A DNA stretch of 31,913 bases from Caulobacterales bacterium 32-69-10 (GTDB taxonomy: Bacteria > Pseudomonadota > Alphaproteobacteria > Caulobacterales > Caulobacteraceae). The stretch covers positions 1 to 31,913 of the forward strand of contig NCED01000010.1 of assembly GCA_002280485.1 (NCBI GenBank), given 5' to 3'. Each line of letters starts with the position of its first letter. Position 1 is the first letter of the stretch. The position numbers were made by a program, and so were the translations under genes. Below are positions 7,439-14,679 of the stretch, piece after piece. The notes beneath the pieces were generated by a model. That model was given only the letters and a program-made list of their open reading frames with translations, was not told where the DNA came from and made no database searches.

Positions 7439-8869
7439 ATGCTGGCGTTTGACGAAATGTGGGGGATGGCGGGCCGGACCGGCTCCGCCGAAGCGAGGCC
7501 CAGCTATGGGCGGATCGCCCAATGGCTGGCCAGTGCGCCTCCGGAACTGCTGGAGGCCCGTCGCAGCCAGGCGGAACTGTTCTTCCGCCGCATCGGCATC
7601 ACCTTCAATGTCTATGGATCGGAAGAGGCGGGAGAGCGGCTGATCCCCTTCGACATCATCCCGCGCATCATCGCACGCTCGGAGTGGTCGGTGCTGGAGA
7701 AGGGCCTGATCCAGCGGGTCAAGGCGATCAACGCCTTCCTGTGCGACGTCTACGGCCCGCGCGAGTGCCTCAAGGCCGGGGTGATCCCAGAGGACCTGGT
7801 TCTGCGTAACCCCGGCTTTCGGCTGGAGATGGTCGGCCGCAGGCCGCCCCACGACATCTACACCCACATCGCCGGCATCGACCTGGTGCGCACCGACGAG
7901 AACGACTTCTACGTGCTGGAGGACAACGCCCGCACCCCGTCCGGGGTCTCCTACATGCTGGAGAACCGCGAGGTGATGATGCGCCTGTTCCCCGACATGT
8001 TCGTGGAGCACCGCGTGGCGCCGGTGGAGGCCTATCCCGACCGGCTGCTGTCGACCCTGCAGTCGGTGGCGCCCAAGCGGGCAGGGGGCGACCCGTCGGT
8101 GGTGCTGCTCACCCCCGGCCCGTACAACTCGGCCTATTACGAGCACTCGTTCCTGGCCGACAAGATCGGGGTCGAGCTGGTCCAGGGCGACGACCTCTTC
8201 GTCAAGGACGCGGTGGTCTATATGCGCACCACCGAGGGGCCGCAGCGGGTGGACGTGATCTACCGCCGCATCGACGACGACTTCCTCGATCCCCTGGCCT
8301 TCCGGCCCGATTCCTCCATCGGCGTGCCAGGCCTGATGAACGCCTACGAGGCTGGCAACGTCACCCTCGCCAACGCCATCGGCACCGGGGTGGCCGACGA
8401 CAAGGCCGTCTATAGCTACATGCCCGAGATCATCCGCTTCTTCACCGGCGAGGAGCCGATCCTGAAGAACGTGCCAACCTGGCGCTGCCGCGAGCCGGAT
8501 GCTCTGAAGTATGTGCTGGAGCACCTGGCCGAACTGGTGGTCAAGGAGGTGGACGGCTCCGGCGGCTACGGCATGCTGGTCGGCCCCACGGCCACGAGCG
8601 CTCAGGTCGAGACCTTCCGCAAACGGCTCGAGGCCTCGCCCGAAGGCTTCATCGCCCAGCCGACGCTCGCCCTGTCGACCTGCCCGACGCTCACCGCCGC
8701 CGGCGTCGCGCCCCGTCACGTCGATCTGCGCCCCTTTGTCCTGTCCGGCTCCGACAGGGTGCAGGTGGTCCCCGGGGGGCTGACCCGGGTGGCCCTGACC
8801 GAAGGCTCTTTGGTGGTCAACTCCAGCCAGGGAGGCGGCACCAAGGACACTTGGGTGCTGGACAACTAG
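7439..8869 (+). CDS. Circularly permuted type 2 ATP-grasp protein (Anbu operon)
   Basis: 476 residues from the ATG at 7439, preceded by AGGG at 7430-7433; in-frame TTG (7424) and GTG (7433) are weaker choices. It belongs to the DUF404/DUF407 (COG2308) group, relatives of mycobacterial Rv2411c. Visible motifs are FNVYG near the start, IIPRIIARSEW, EDNARTPSGVSYMLENR and, near the C-terminus, VVKEVDGSGGYGMLVGP, the nucleotide-clamping Lys and glycine-rich loop that are moved by the permutation. ATP-grasp enzymes join a carboxylate to an amine through an acyl-phosphate, so this one probably forms an amide or peptide bond. Its partners here are alpha-E, a transglutaminase-like protein and Anbu. 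The substrate is unknown. Confidence 0.93.
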   Translation: MLAFDEMWGMAGRTGSAEARPSYGRIAQWLASAPPELLEARRSQAELFFRRIGITFNVYGSEEAGERLIPFDIIPRIIARSEWSVLEKGLIQRVKAINAFLCDVYGPRECLKAGVIPEDLVLRNPGFRLEMVGRRPPHDIYTHIAGIDLVRTDENDFYVLEDNARTPSGVSYMLENREVMMRLFPDMFVEHRVAPVEAYPDRLLSTLQSVAPKRAGGDPSVVLLTPGPYNSAYYEHSFLADKIGVELVQGDDLFVKDAVVYMRTTEGPQRVDVIYRRIDDDFLDPLAFRPDSSIGVPGLMNAYEAGNVTLANAIGTGVADDKAVYSYMPEIIRFFTGEEPILKNVPTWRCREPDALKYVLEHLAELVVKEVDGSGGYGMLVGPTATSAQVETFRKRLEASPEGFIAQPTLALSTCPTLTAAGVAPRHVDLRPFVLSGSDRVQVVPGGLTRVALTEGSLVVNSSQGGGTKDTWVLDN

Positions 8870-8872
8870 ACC

Positions 8873-9808
8873 ATGCTCTCCCGCACCGCAGACAGCCTGT
8901 ACTGGACCGCCCGCTATATGGAGCGGGCCGACTTCACCGCCCGCATCCTGGACGCGGCGTCGCGCCTGGCGTCGCTGCCCGCCAGCCAGAGCCACGACCC
9001 CTGGTCCAGCGCCATCGAGTCCTCCGGGGTCTCGGCGGGCTTCTACGCCAAGTACGAGACGCCGGACGAGCGCAGCGTGCGCCAATTCCTGGCCTTCGAC
9101 CCGGACAACCCCAGCTCGATCCGCTCGTGCCTGGAGGCCGCCCGCGCCAACGCCCGGTCCGTTCGCACGGCTCTGACCATGGAGCTGTGGGAGGCGATCA
9201 ACGAGGCCTGGATCGACCTCAAGACCTTTGAAGCCGGGCTCGACGACCGGGAGAAGTTCGGCCGCTTCCTCGACTGGGTTAAGTCGGTTTCGCTGGCTTT
9301 CGACGGCGCGGCTTACCGCACCATGCTGAGGAACGACGCCTACTGGTTCCTGCGCATCGGCGACCAGATCGAACGGGCCGACAACACCGCGCGCCTGCTC
9401 GACGTCAAGTACCACCTGCTGCTGCCTGAGGGCGAAGAGGTCGGCGGCGGCCTCGACTACTTCCAGTGGACCACCCTGCTGCGCGAGGTCTCGGCGCTCA
9501 CCGCCTACCGCTGGGTCTACCGCGAGAGCATCCAGGCCTGGCTGGTGGCCGACCTGCTGATTCTGAACCGCCAGATGCCGCGGTCCCTGGCCAGCTGCCA
9601 GGCGGTGATGGTGCGCTGCCTCGATCAGATCGCCGAGGCCTATGGCCGCCGCGGCGCCGCCCAGCGGCTGGCCTCGGCCCGGCTGGCCCGGCTCAGCGAG
9701 GAAAGCATCGAGCGAATCTTCCAGTCGGGCCTGCATGAGTTCATTGCGGCCTTCATCGACGAAAATAATCGTCTGGGCGCCGCCATAACCGAGCAGTATC
9801 TGGTCTGA
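8873..9808 (+). CDS. Alpha-E domain protein (DUF403)
   Basis: 311 residues, starting three bases after the ATP-grasp stop. It opens with MLSRTADSLYWTARYMERADFTAR, the standard beginning of alpha-E (COG2307) proteins, and is almost entirely helical, with IGDQIERADNTARLLDVKYH in the middle. It has no signal peptide or known catalytic motif. Alpha-E proteins are nearly always encoded next to, or fused with, permuted ATP-grasp proteins and are thought to act with them as one enzyme system. The biochemical role is not established. Confidence 0.93.
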   Translation: MLSRTADSLYWTARYMERADFTARILDAASRLASLPASQSHDPWSSAIESSGVSAGFYAKYETPDERSVRQFLAFDPDNPSSIRSCLEAARANARSVRTALTMELWEAINEAWIDLKTFEAGLDDREKFGRFLDWVKSVSLAFDGAAYRTMLRNDAYWFLRIGDQIERADNTARLLDVKYHLLLPEGEEVGGGLDYFQWTTLLREVSALTAYRWVYRESIQAWLVADLLILNRQMPRSLASCQAVMVRCLDQIAEAYGRRGAAQRLASARLARLSEESIERIFQSGLHEFIAAFIDENNRLGAAITEQYLV

Positions 9809-9821
9809 GGAGCCAGACATC

Positions 9822-10640
9822 GTGCGTATCCGTATCTCCCACACCACCGACTACACCTACGATCGGCCGACCCGCTCGATCCTGCAGGTCCTGCGCCTGA
9901 CGCCGCGCAGCCATGAGGGCCAGCACGTCGTCAACTGGACGGTGGAGGCCGACAGCGACATCCGCCTGCGGCTGGGCGAAGACGCCCACGGCAACCTCAC
10001 CCACACCCTGTCGACCGACAAGCCCTTGCTGGGCCTGAGCATCTACGTCAGTGGCGAGGTGCGCACGGCCGACACCGCCGGCGTGGTGGCGGGCGCGGCA
10101 GACCGCCTGCCGCCGCCGATCTACCTGCGCGGCACTCCGCTGACCGCCGCCGACGAGGCCTTGCGGGCTCTGGGGGATCGCGTCGCAGAGGAGGCGGGGA
10201 CGGACCCCCTCAACCGCCTGCACGTCCTCAACACCATCCTCAACGAGGAGATGGCCTTCGAGACCGGCACGACGGAGGTCACCGGCACGGCGGCCGAGGC
10301 CTTCGCCCAGAAGCGCGGGGTTTGCCAGGACCTGACCCACATCTTCCTCGCCACGGCGCGGCGGCTTAACATCCCCGCCCGCTACGTCTCGGGCCACCTG
10401 GTCCGCGATGACGGAACGGTCGAACAGGAGGCGGGGCATGCCTGGGCCGAGGCCCTGGCGCCCGGGCTCGGCTGGGTCGGTTTCGACCCGACCAACGGAA
10501 TCTGCGCCTCGCCGGGGCATGTGCGGGTCGCCGTCGGGCTGGACTATCTCGACGCCGCCCCTATACGCGGAGCCCGTAGCGGCGGCGGCGAGGAAACCAT
10601 GGCTGTGAAGCTCAGGGTAGGAGAGGCGGCGCAGCAATGA
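9822..10640 (+). CDS. Transglutaminase-like cysteine protease (Anbu operon)
   Basis: 272 residues. The start is GTG at 9822, supported by GAGGAG nine bases upstream. An N-terminal beta-sandwich 'bacterial transglutaminase-like N-terminal' domain (RISHTTDYTY..., about 1-80) is followed by the papain-like core with a full triad: Cys about 168 in KRGVCQDLTH, His about 206 in AGHAWAEA, and Asp about 222 in GFDPTNG. Prokaryotic members are usually peptidases or amidases rather than cross-linking enzymes. There is no signal peptide, so it is cytosolic like its neighbours. The stop overlaps the Anbu start (ATGA, 10637-10640), implying coupled translation. A plausible role is to cut or transfer the product of the ATP-grasp/alpha-E pair. 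Confidence 0.93.
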   Translation: MRIRISHTTDYTYDRPTRSILQVLRLTPRSHEGQHVVNWTVEADSDIRLRLGEDAHGNLTHTLSTDKPLLGLSIYVSGEVRTADTAGVVAGAADRLPPPIYLRGTPLTAADEALRALGDRVAEEAGTDPLNRLHVLNTILNEEMAFETGTTEVTGTAAEAFAQKRGVCQDLTHIFLATARRLNIPARYVSGHLVRDDGTVEQEAGHAWAEALAPGLGWVGFDPTNGICASPGHVRVAVGLDYLDAAPIRGARSGGGEETMAVKLRVGEAAQQ

Positions 10641-11383
10641 CCTACTGCGTCGGTCTGCTGCTCGAGCAGGGCCTGGTGATGATCGCCGACACCCGCACCA
10701 ACGCGGGCATCGACCAGGTCTCGACCTACCGCAAGCTGCACGTCTTCGAGAAGCCAGGCGAGCGGGTGATCATGATCGCCACCTCCGGCAACCTCTCGGT
10801 CACCCAGACGGCGCTCGGCCTGCTGCGCGAGGGGCTGCTCAATCCCGAGACCGGCGAGATGGAGACCCTCGACGAGGTCCCCAGCATGTTCCGCGCCGCC
10901 CAGCTGGTCGGCCACGCCGTGCGCAAGGTCCGCAACGACGTCGCCCAAGGCATGGAGGCCGAGAACATCAACTTCGAGGTGACCCTGCTGGTCGGCGGCC
11001 AGATCCGCGGCGGCGATCTCGCGCTTTACCTCGTTTATTCCGCCGGCAACTTCATCGAGTGCGGCCCCGAGACGCCCTACCTGCAGATCGGCGAGACCAA
11101 GTACGGCAAGCCGATCATCGACCGGGCGGTGCGCTGGAACACCGAGCTGTACGACGCCCTCAAGATCGGCCTGATCTCGTTCGATTCGACCATGCGCTCG
11201 AACCTGGCGGTGGGGCTGCCCATCGACCTGATGGTGCTGCGCCGCGACGCCCTCGTCGCCGAGACGCGCAAGCGCATCGACCAGGACGACGACTATTTCC
11301 ACGATCTCGGCCAGCGCTGGTCCTCGGCCCTGCGCGACGCGCACATGGCCATCCCCACGCCGCCCTACAGGCCGGTCAACTGA
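10637..11383 (+). CDS. Anbu, proteasome-like N-terminal-nucleophile peptidase
   Basis: 248 residues. It begins MTYCVGLLL, so removal of Met exposes Thr as the likely nucleophile, and continues with IADTRTNAG and STYRKLHVF, matching the conserved Asp and Lys of proteasome beta/HslV active sites. ATSGNLS and LYLVYSAGNF are also typical of Anbu (ancestral beta subunit). Anbu proteins assemble into open lock-washer or helical rings without a known ATPase partner. The four-gene order ATP-grasp, alpha-E, transglutaminase, Anbu is the canonical one. The C-terminal tail after about 225 is polar. Its natural substrate is unknown, and peptidase activity against standard substrates has been hard to show for the family. 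Confidence 0.93.
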   Translation: MTYCVGLLLEQGLVMIADTRTNAGIDQVSTYRKLHVFEKPGERVIMIATSGNLSVTQTALGLLREGLLNPETGEMETLDEVPSMFRAAQLVGHAVRKVRNDVAQGMEAENINFEVTLLVGGQIRGGDLALYLVYSAGNFIECGPETPYLQIGETKYGKPIIDRAVRWNTELYDALKIGLISFDSTMRSNLAVGLPIDLMVLRRDALVAETRKRIDQDDDYFHDLGQRWSSALRDAHMAIPTPPYRPVN

Positions 11384-12582
11384 GCGCAGCCTCCCTGACC
11401 CGCCCTGGGGTCGCGGTGATCGGCGGCGGGCCCGCCGGCCTGATGGCGGCCGAGGTCGCCAGCGCCGCCGGCCTCGCCGTCACCGTCTACGAGCGAATGC
11501 CGACCTTCGGCCGCCGCCTCCTGCGCGCCGGCGTCGGCGGCCTGAACCTGACCCACAGCGAGCCGATGGAGGCTTTCGCCGCGCGCTACGGGGCGACTGG
11601 GGGGCGACTGCGCCCGTACCTAGACGCTTTCGGCCCGGCGGAGTTGAGGGCCTGGGCGGAAAGCCTTGGCCAGGCGACCTTTGTCGGTTCTGGCGGCCGG
11701 GTGTTCCCCAGGGCGATGAAGGCCTCACCCCTGCTGCGCGCCTGGCTGGCGCGCCTGACCGGACGCGGGGTCCGGCTGGTCCCGAACGCCGAGTGGCTCG
11801 GCTGGGACGGCGAGGACCTGGCCTTTCGGATCGGTGGAGAGCCGGTGGTGGTTCGCGCCGACGCGACCGTGCTGGCCCTGGGCGGGGCCAGCTGGCCGCG
11901 GCTCGGCGCCGACGGGTCCTGGACGGCGCACCTGGCCCCGCACGTGCGTCCCTTTCGTCCATCGAACGTCGGCTTCGACGTGGCGTGGAGCCCGATCTTC
12001 CGCGATCGTTACGCTGGCCAGCCCCTGAAAGGGATCGCCCTCGGCTTTGGCGAGCGCCGGGTTCGCGGCGAGGCGATGATTACCCGCTATGGGGTCGAGG
12101 GCGGGGCGGTCTACGCCCTGTCGGCGCCCCTGCGCGACGCGTTGGAGGCGGGCGGCGGGGCGATCGTCACCGTGGACCTGAAGCCCGACCTGTCGGCGGC
12201 GGAGGTCGTCGCCCGCCTTGCCAAGACGCGTCCCGGCGACAGCCGTTCGAACTGTCTTCGCAAGGCCCTTGGCCTTGGCCCGGCGGCCATCGGGCTTGTC
12301 GCCGAGACCGGGCCTCACACTGACCTCGCCGCGGCGGTCAAGGCGCTGCCCCTGACCTTGACGGGCGTTCAGCCGCTGGCGCGGGCGATCTCGTCCGCGG
12401 GCGGCCTCGACCTCTCGGCCCTGGGCGCGGACCTGATGCTGCGGGACCGGCCGGGGGTGTTCGCCGCCGGCGAAATGCTCGACTGGGAAGCGCCGACCGG
12501 GGGCTACCTGCTGCAGGCCAGCTTCGCCACCGGGGCGGCGGCGGGCGGGGCGGCGGCCCGGTTCCTCCTGGGCTCAGGCTGA
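11380..12582 (+). CDS. TIGR03862/HI0933-type NAD(P)/FAD-dependent flavoprotein, start uncertain
   Basis: About 400 residues. The N-terminus has an FAD-binding Rossmann motif (VAVIGGGPAGLMAAE), then GVGGLNLTHSEP, typical of TIGR03862 flavoproteins in the HI0933/YhiN family. Near the C-terminus come GVFAAGEMLDWEAPTGGYLLQAS and a glycine/alanine helix that closes over FAD. The reaction is unknown for the family. No ATG, GTG or TTG lies between the Anbu stop and the first Rossmann strand except a GTG at 11416, which would remove that strand. CTG at 11380 overlaps the Anbu TGA (CTGA) and has AGG eight bases upstream; CTG at 11395 is another option. The coordinates given assume CTG 11380. The tight overlap suggests it belongs to the Anbu operon. 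Confidence 0.85.
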   Translation: MSAASLTRPGVAVIGGGPAGLMAAEVASAAGLAVTVYERMPTFGRRLLRAGVGGLNLTHSEPMEAFAARYGATGGRLRPYLDAFGPAELRAWAESLGQATFVGSGGRVFPRAMKASPLLRAWLARLTGRGVRLVPNAEWLGWDGEDLAFRIGGEPVVVRADATVLALGGASWPRLGADGSWTAHLAPHVRPFRPSNVGFDVAWSPIFRDRYAGQPLKGIALGFGERRVRGEAMITRYGVEGGAVYALSAPLRDALEAGGGAIVTVDLKPDLSAAEVVARLAKTRPGDSRSNCLRKALGLGPAAIGLVAETGPHTDLAAAVKALPLTLTGVQPLARAISSAGGLDLSALGADLMLRDRPGVFAAGEMLDWEAPTGGYLLQASFATGAAAGGAAARFLLGSG

Positions 12583-12700
12583 GCAACAGCGCGCGCAGCC
12601 AGGCCGTCATTCAACCGTGGCTTGACAGCTTGGCCGCCCGGGCGTGCGGTGGCGCGCCGGGGCGCCGCGGGGGCGCCCCCCGGATCATGGGGCTGCGATC

Positions 12701-13525
12701 ATGCCGACCATCACCACCCAGGACGGGACCGAGATCTTCTACAAGGACTGGGGCTCCGGTCAGCCGATCGTGTTCCACCATGGCTGGCCGCTCAGCGCCG
12801 ACGACTGGGACGCCCAGATGCTGTTCTTTCTGCAGCAGGGTTTCCGGGTCATCGCCCACGATCGCCGCGGGCACGGCCGCTCCACCCAGACGTCGGGCGG
12901 CCACGAGATGGACACCTACGCCGCCGACGTCATCGCCCTGGCCGCGGCGCTCGATCTGAAGGACGCCATCCATGTCGGTCATTCCACCGGCGGCGGCGAG
13001 GTGGCGCACTACGTCGCCCGCGCCGAGAAGGGTAGAGTCGCCAAGGCGGTGCTGATCGGCGCGGTGCCGCCGGTCATGGTCAAGTCCGACAAGAACCCCG
13101 GCGGTTTGCCGATCGAGGTGTTCGACGGCCTGCGCGCGGCCTTCACCGCCGACCGGGCCCAGTTCTACATCGACCTCGCGTCGGGCCCATTCTACGGCTT
13201 CAACCGGCCGGGCGCGAAGATCTCGCAGGGGGCCATCGACAACTGGTGGCGCCAGGGGATGATGGGCGCGGCCAACGCCCACTACGAGTGCATCAAGGCC
13301 TTCTCCGAGACCGACTTCACCGAGGATCTGAAGGCCATCGACGTGCCGGTCCTGGTCATGCACGGCGAGGACGACCAGATCGTTCCCATCGCCGACTCCG
13401 CGCCCCTGTCGGCCAAGCTGCTGAAGAAGGGGACGTTGAAGACCTATCCGGGCCTGCCCCACGGCATGTGCACCACCCACGCGGAGATCATCAACCCGGA
13501 CTTGCTGGCCTATTTCAGGGCGTGA
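12701..13525 (+). CDS. Alpha/beta hydrolase, non-haem chloroperoxidase type
   Basis: 274 residues from the ATG at 12701. The fold is clear: [12 protein letters not shown] (oxyanion-hole strand), [10 protein letters not shown], the nucleophile elbow GHSTGGGE (Ser), [11 protein letters not shown] (Asp) and PHGMCTTH (His). A Trp after the oxyanion HGW and the long [15 protein letters not shown] helix place it with cofactor-free haloperoxidases/perhydrolases, which are in practice esterases with perhydrolase side activity. It is cytosolic, with no signal peptide. The 118-base gap upstream holds a GC-rich palindromic stretch and a TTGACA (12622-12627) without a convincing -10. It may be read through from the flavoprotein gene. 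Confidence 0.9.
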   Translation: MPTITTQDGTEIFYKDWGSGQPIVFHHGWPLSADDWDAQMLFFLQQGFRVIAHDRRGHGRSTQTSGGHEMDTYAADVIALAAALDLKDAIHVGHSTGGGEVAHYVARAEKGRVAKAVLIGAVPPVMVKSDKNPGGLPIEVFDGLRAAFTADRAQFYIDLASGPFYGFNRPGAKISQGAIDNWWRQGMMGAANAHYECIKAFSETDFTEDLKAIDVPVLVMHGEDDQIVPIADSAPLSAKLLKKGTLKTYPGLPHGMCTTHAEIINPDLLAYFRA

Positions 13526-13632
13526 TTTCCGTCTCCCCGGCGGGGAGAAGGAAACTATTTTGCCGTCCTGAGGCGACGAAAGCGGCCCTCGCGCATTTGT
13601 ACAGCCTGCCCCCCGTCACCACATCGGCCGTC

Positions 13633-14511
13633 ATGTCCCGCCTGCGCATACGCCACGAGACTCTCTACACCTATGCACGCCCCATCGGTTTCGGCCCTTG
13701 GAAGCTGCTCATGCGGCCGCTCGACACCCATGCGATCCGCCTGGTCGAGGCCTCGCTCGAGCTGTCGGCGGCGGGCCCGGTGCGCTGGACCTATGACGCC
13801 TATGGCAACTCGATCTGTATCTTCACGCCCCGGGGTCCCTCGGATCGACTGCGGGTGGTCAACCATCTGCTGATCGACCGCTATCCGGCCCCACTCGCGG
13901 TCGACAATCCGCAGTCGGCCCTGCCGCTGGTCTACGACGTCGCCGACCGGGCCGTGCTCGACCCCTTCATCGCCCCGGCCACCGCCGACCGGGACGCCGA
14001 CTATCTCGACTGGCTGCGCGATCGCATGGGGCCGGCCGACGAGCCGGCGCTGGATTTCCTGCAGCGCTTGAACAGCGCCATCCACGTGGGCTTCACCTAC
14101 GGGACCCGAGACGAACAGGGCACCCAGAGCCCGTCCCAGACCATCCAGCGCGGACAGGGCACCTGCCGCGACTTCGCCTGGCTGATGATCGAGAGCCTGC
14201 GGCGGCTGGGTTTCGCGGCCCGTTTCGCCACCGGCTACCTCTACTCGCCCCGGATCGCCGCCAGCGGCATCCGCGGGGCCGGCGCGACCCATGCCTGGTG
14301 CGAGGTGTTCCTGCCCGACCTCGGCTGGATCGAATTCGACCCGACCAATGGCCTCGCCGAATCCGAGCACCTGATCCGCGTTGCGACCACGCGTACTCCG
14401 GCGGAGGCCTCGATCATGAACGGCATGGTCACGGAACAGGCCGAGTGCAATCTGAAGGTCGCCGTGGACGTCGACCTGGTCGGTCCGGACGGACTGAACG
14501 TCGCCGCCTAG
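13633..14511 (+). CDS. Second transglutaminase-like protein
   Basis: 292 residues from the ATG at 13633. It has the same layout as the Anbu-operon member: an N-terminal beta domain (RIRHETLYTYARP) and a transglutaminase core with Cys about 178 (GQGTCRDFAW), His about 220 (ATHAWCEVF) and Asp about 236 (IEFDPTNG). The two proteins are clearly distant paralogues: this one has a longer linker and a C-terminal extension of about 50 residues ending near DLVGPDGLNVAA. It has no signal peptide. The gap before it (13526-13632) contains only a weak hairpin (TCTCCCC/GGGGAGA, 13532-13548). Function is unknown beyond probable peptidase or amidase chemistry. Confidence 0.9.
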   Translation: MSRLRIRHETLYTYARPIGFGPWKLLMRPLDTHAIRLVEASLELSAAGPVRWTYDAYGNSICIFTPRGPSDRLRVVNHLLIDRYPAPLAVDNPQSALPLVYDVADRAVLDPFIAPATADRDADYLDWLRDRMGPADEPALDFLQRLNSAIHVGFTYGTRDEQGTQSPSQTIQRGQGTCRDFAWLMIESLRRLGFAARFATGYLYSPRIAASGIRGAGATHAWCEVFLPDLGWIEFDPTNGLAESEHLIRVATTRTPAEASIMNGMVTEQAECNLKVAVDVDLVGPDGLNVAA

Positions 14512-14552
14512 GCGGACCGCGGGCGCTGTGGTCTGCTGGGGTATGTTCAGCC

Positions 14553-14673
14553 CACGCCCCCCCACCGGCCCTCCGGGCCACCTCCCCCGCTTCGCAGGGG
14601 AGGAGCAGAGCGGTCGAGTCTGCTCCCCTGCGGCAGCGGGGGAGCTGTCGGCGCAGCCGACTGAGGGGGCGTC
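14553..14673. repeat. Intergenic inverted repeat, type B
   Basis: The left arm (from ACGCCCCCCCACC) includes CCTCCCCCGCTTCGCAGGGG, and the right arm has CCCCTGCGGCAGCGGGGGAG, ending GACTGAGGGGGCGTC. The arms are imperfectly complementary over about 50 bases each. The right end resembles the 'CCCCCTCAGTCGGCTGCGCC' elements I associate with Caulobacterales intergenic regions. Its sequence is unlike the other two repeats in this window. It ends six bases before the GH13 start codon. Confidence 0.7.
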
Positions 14674-14679
14674 TTGGTC

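Noticed and set aside
7079..9847. 922-codon minus-strand open frame
   Set aside because: It runs antisense across the MFS, ATP-grasp and alpha-E genes, all of which have clear motifs. Long antisense frames are expected at this GC content.
11059..11379. N-terminal extension of the flavoprotein frame back to a GTG at 11059
   Set aside because: It lies wholly within the Anbu gene in another frame and is Arg/Pro/Ala-rich like other shadows; the flavoprotein fold begins at the Rossmann motif near 11413.
12622..12627. TTGACA upstream of the alpha/beta hydrolase
   Set aside because: No acceptable -10 sequence stands 16-18 bases downstream, so a promoter cannot be supported.
13532..13548. TCTCCCC/GGGGAGA hairpin after the alpha/beta hydrolase
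   Set aside because: The stem is short and the T-rich stretch comes about ten bases too late for an intrinsic terminator.
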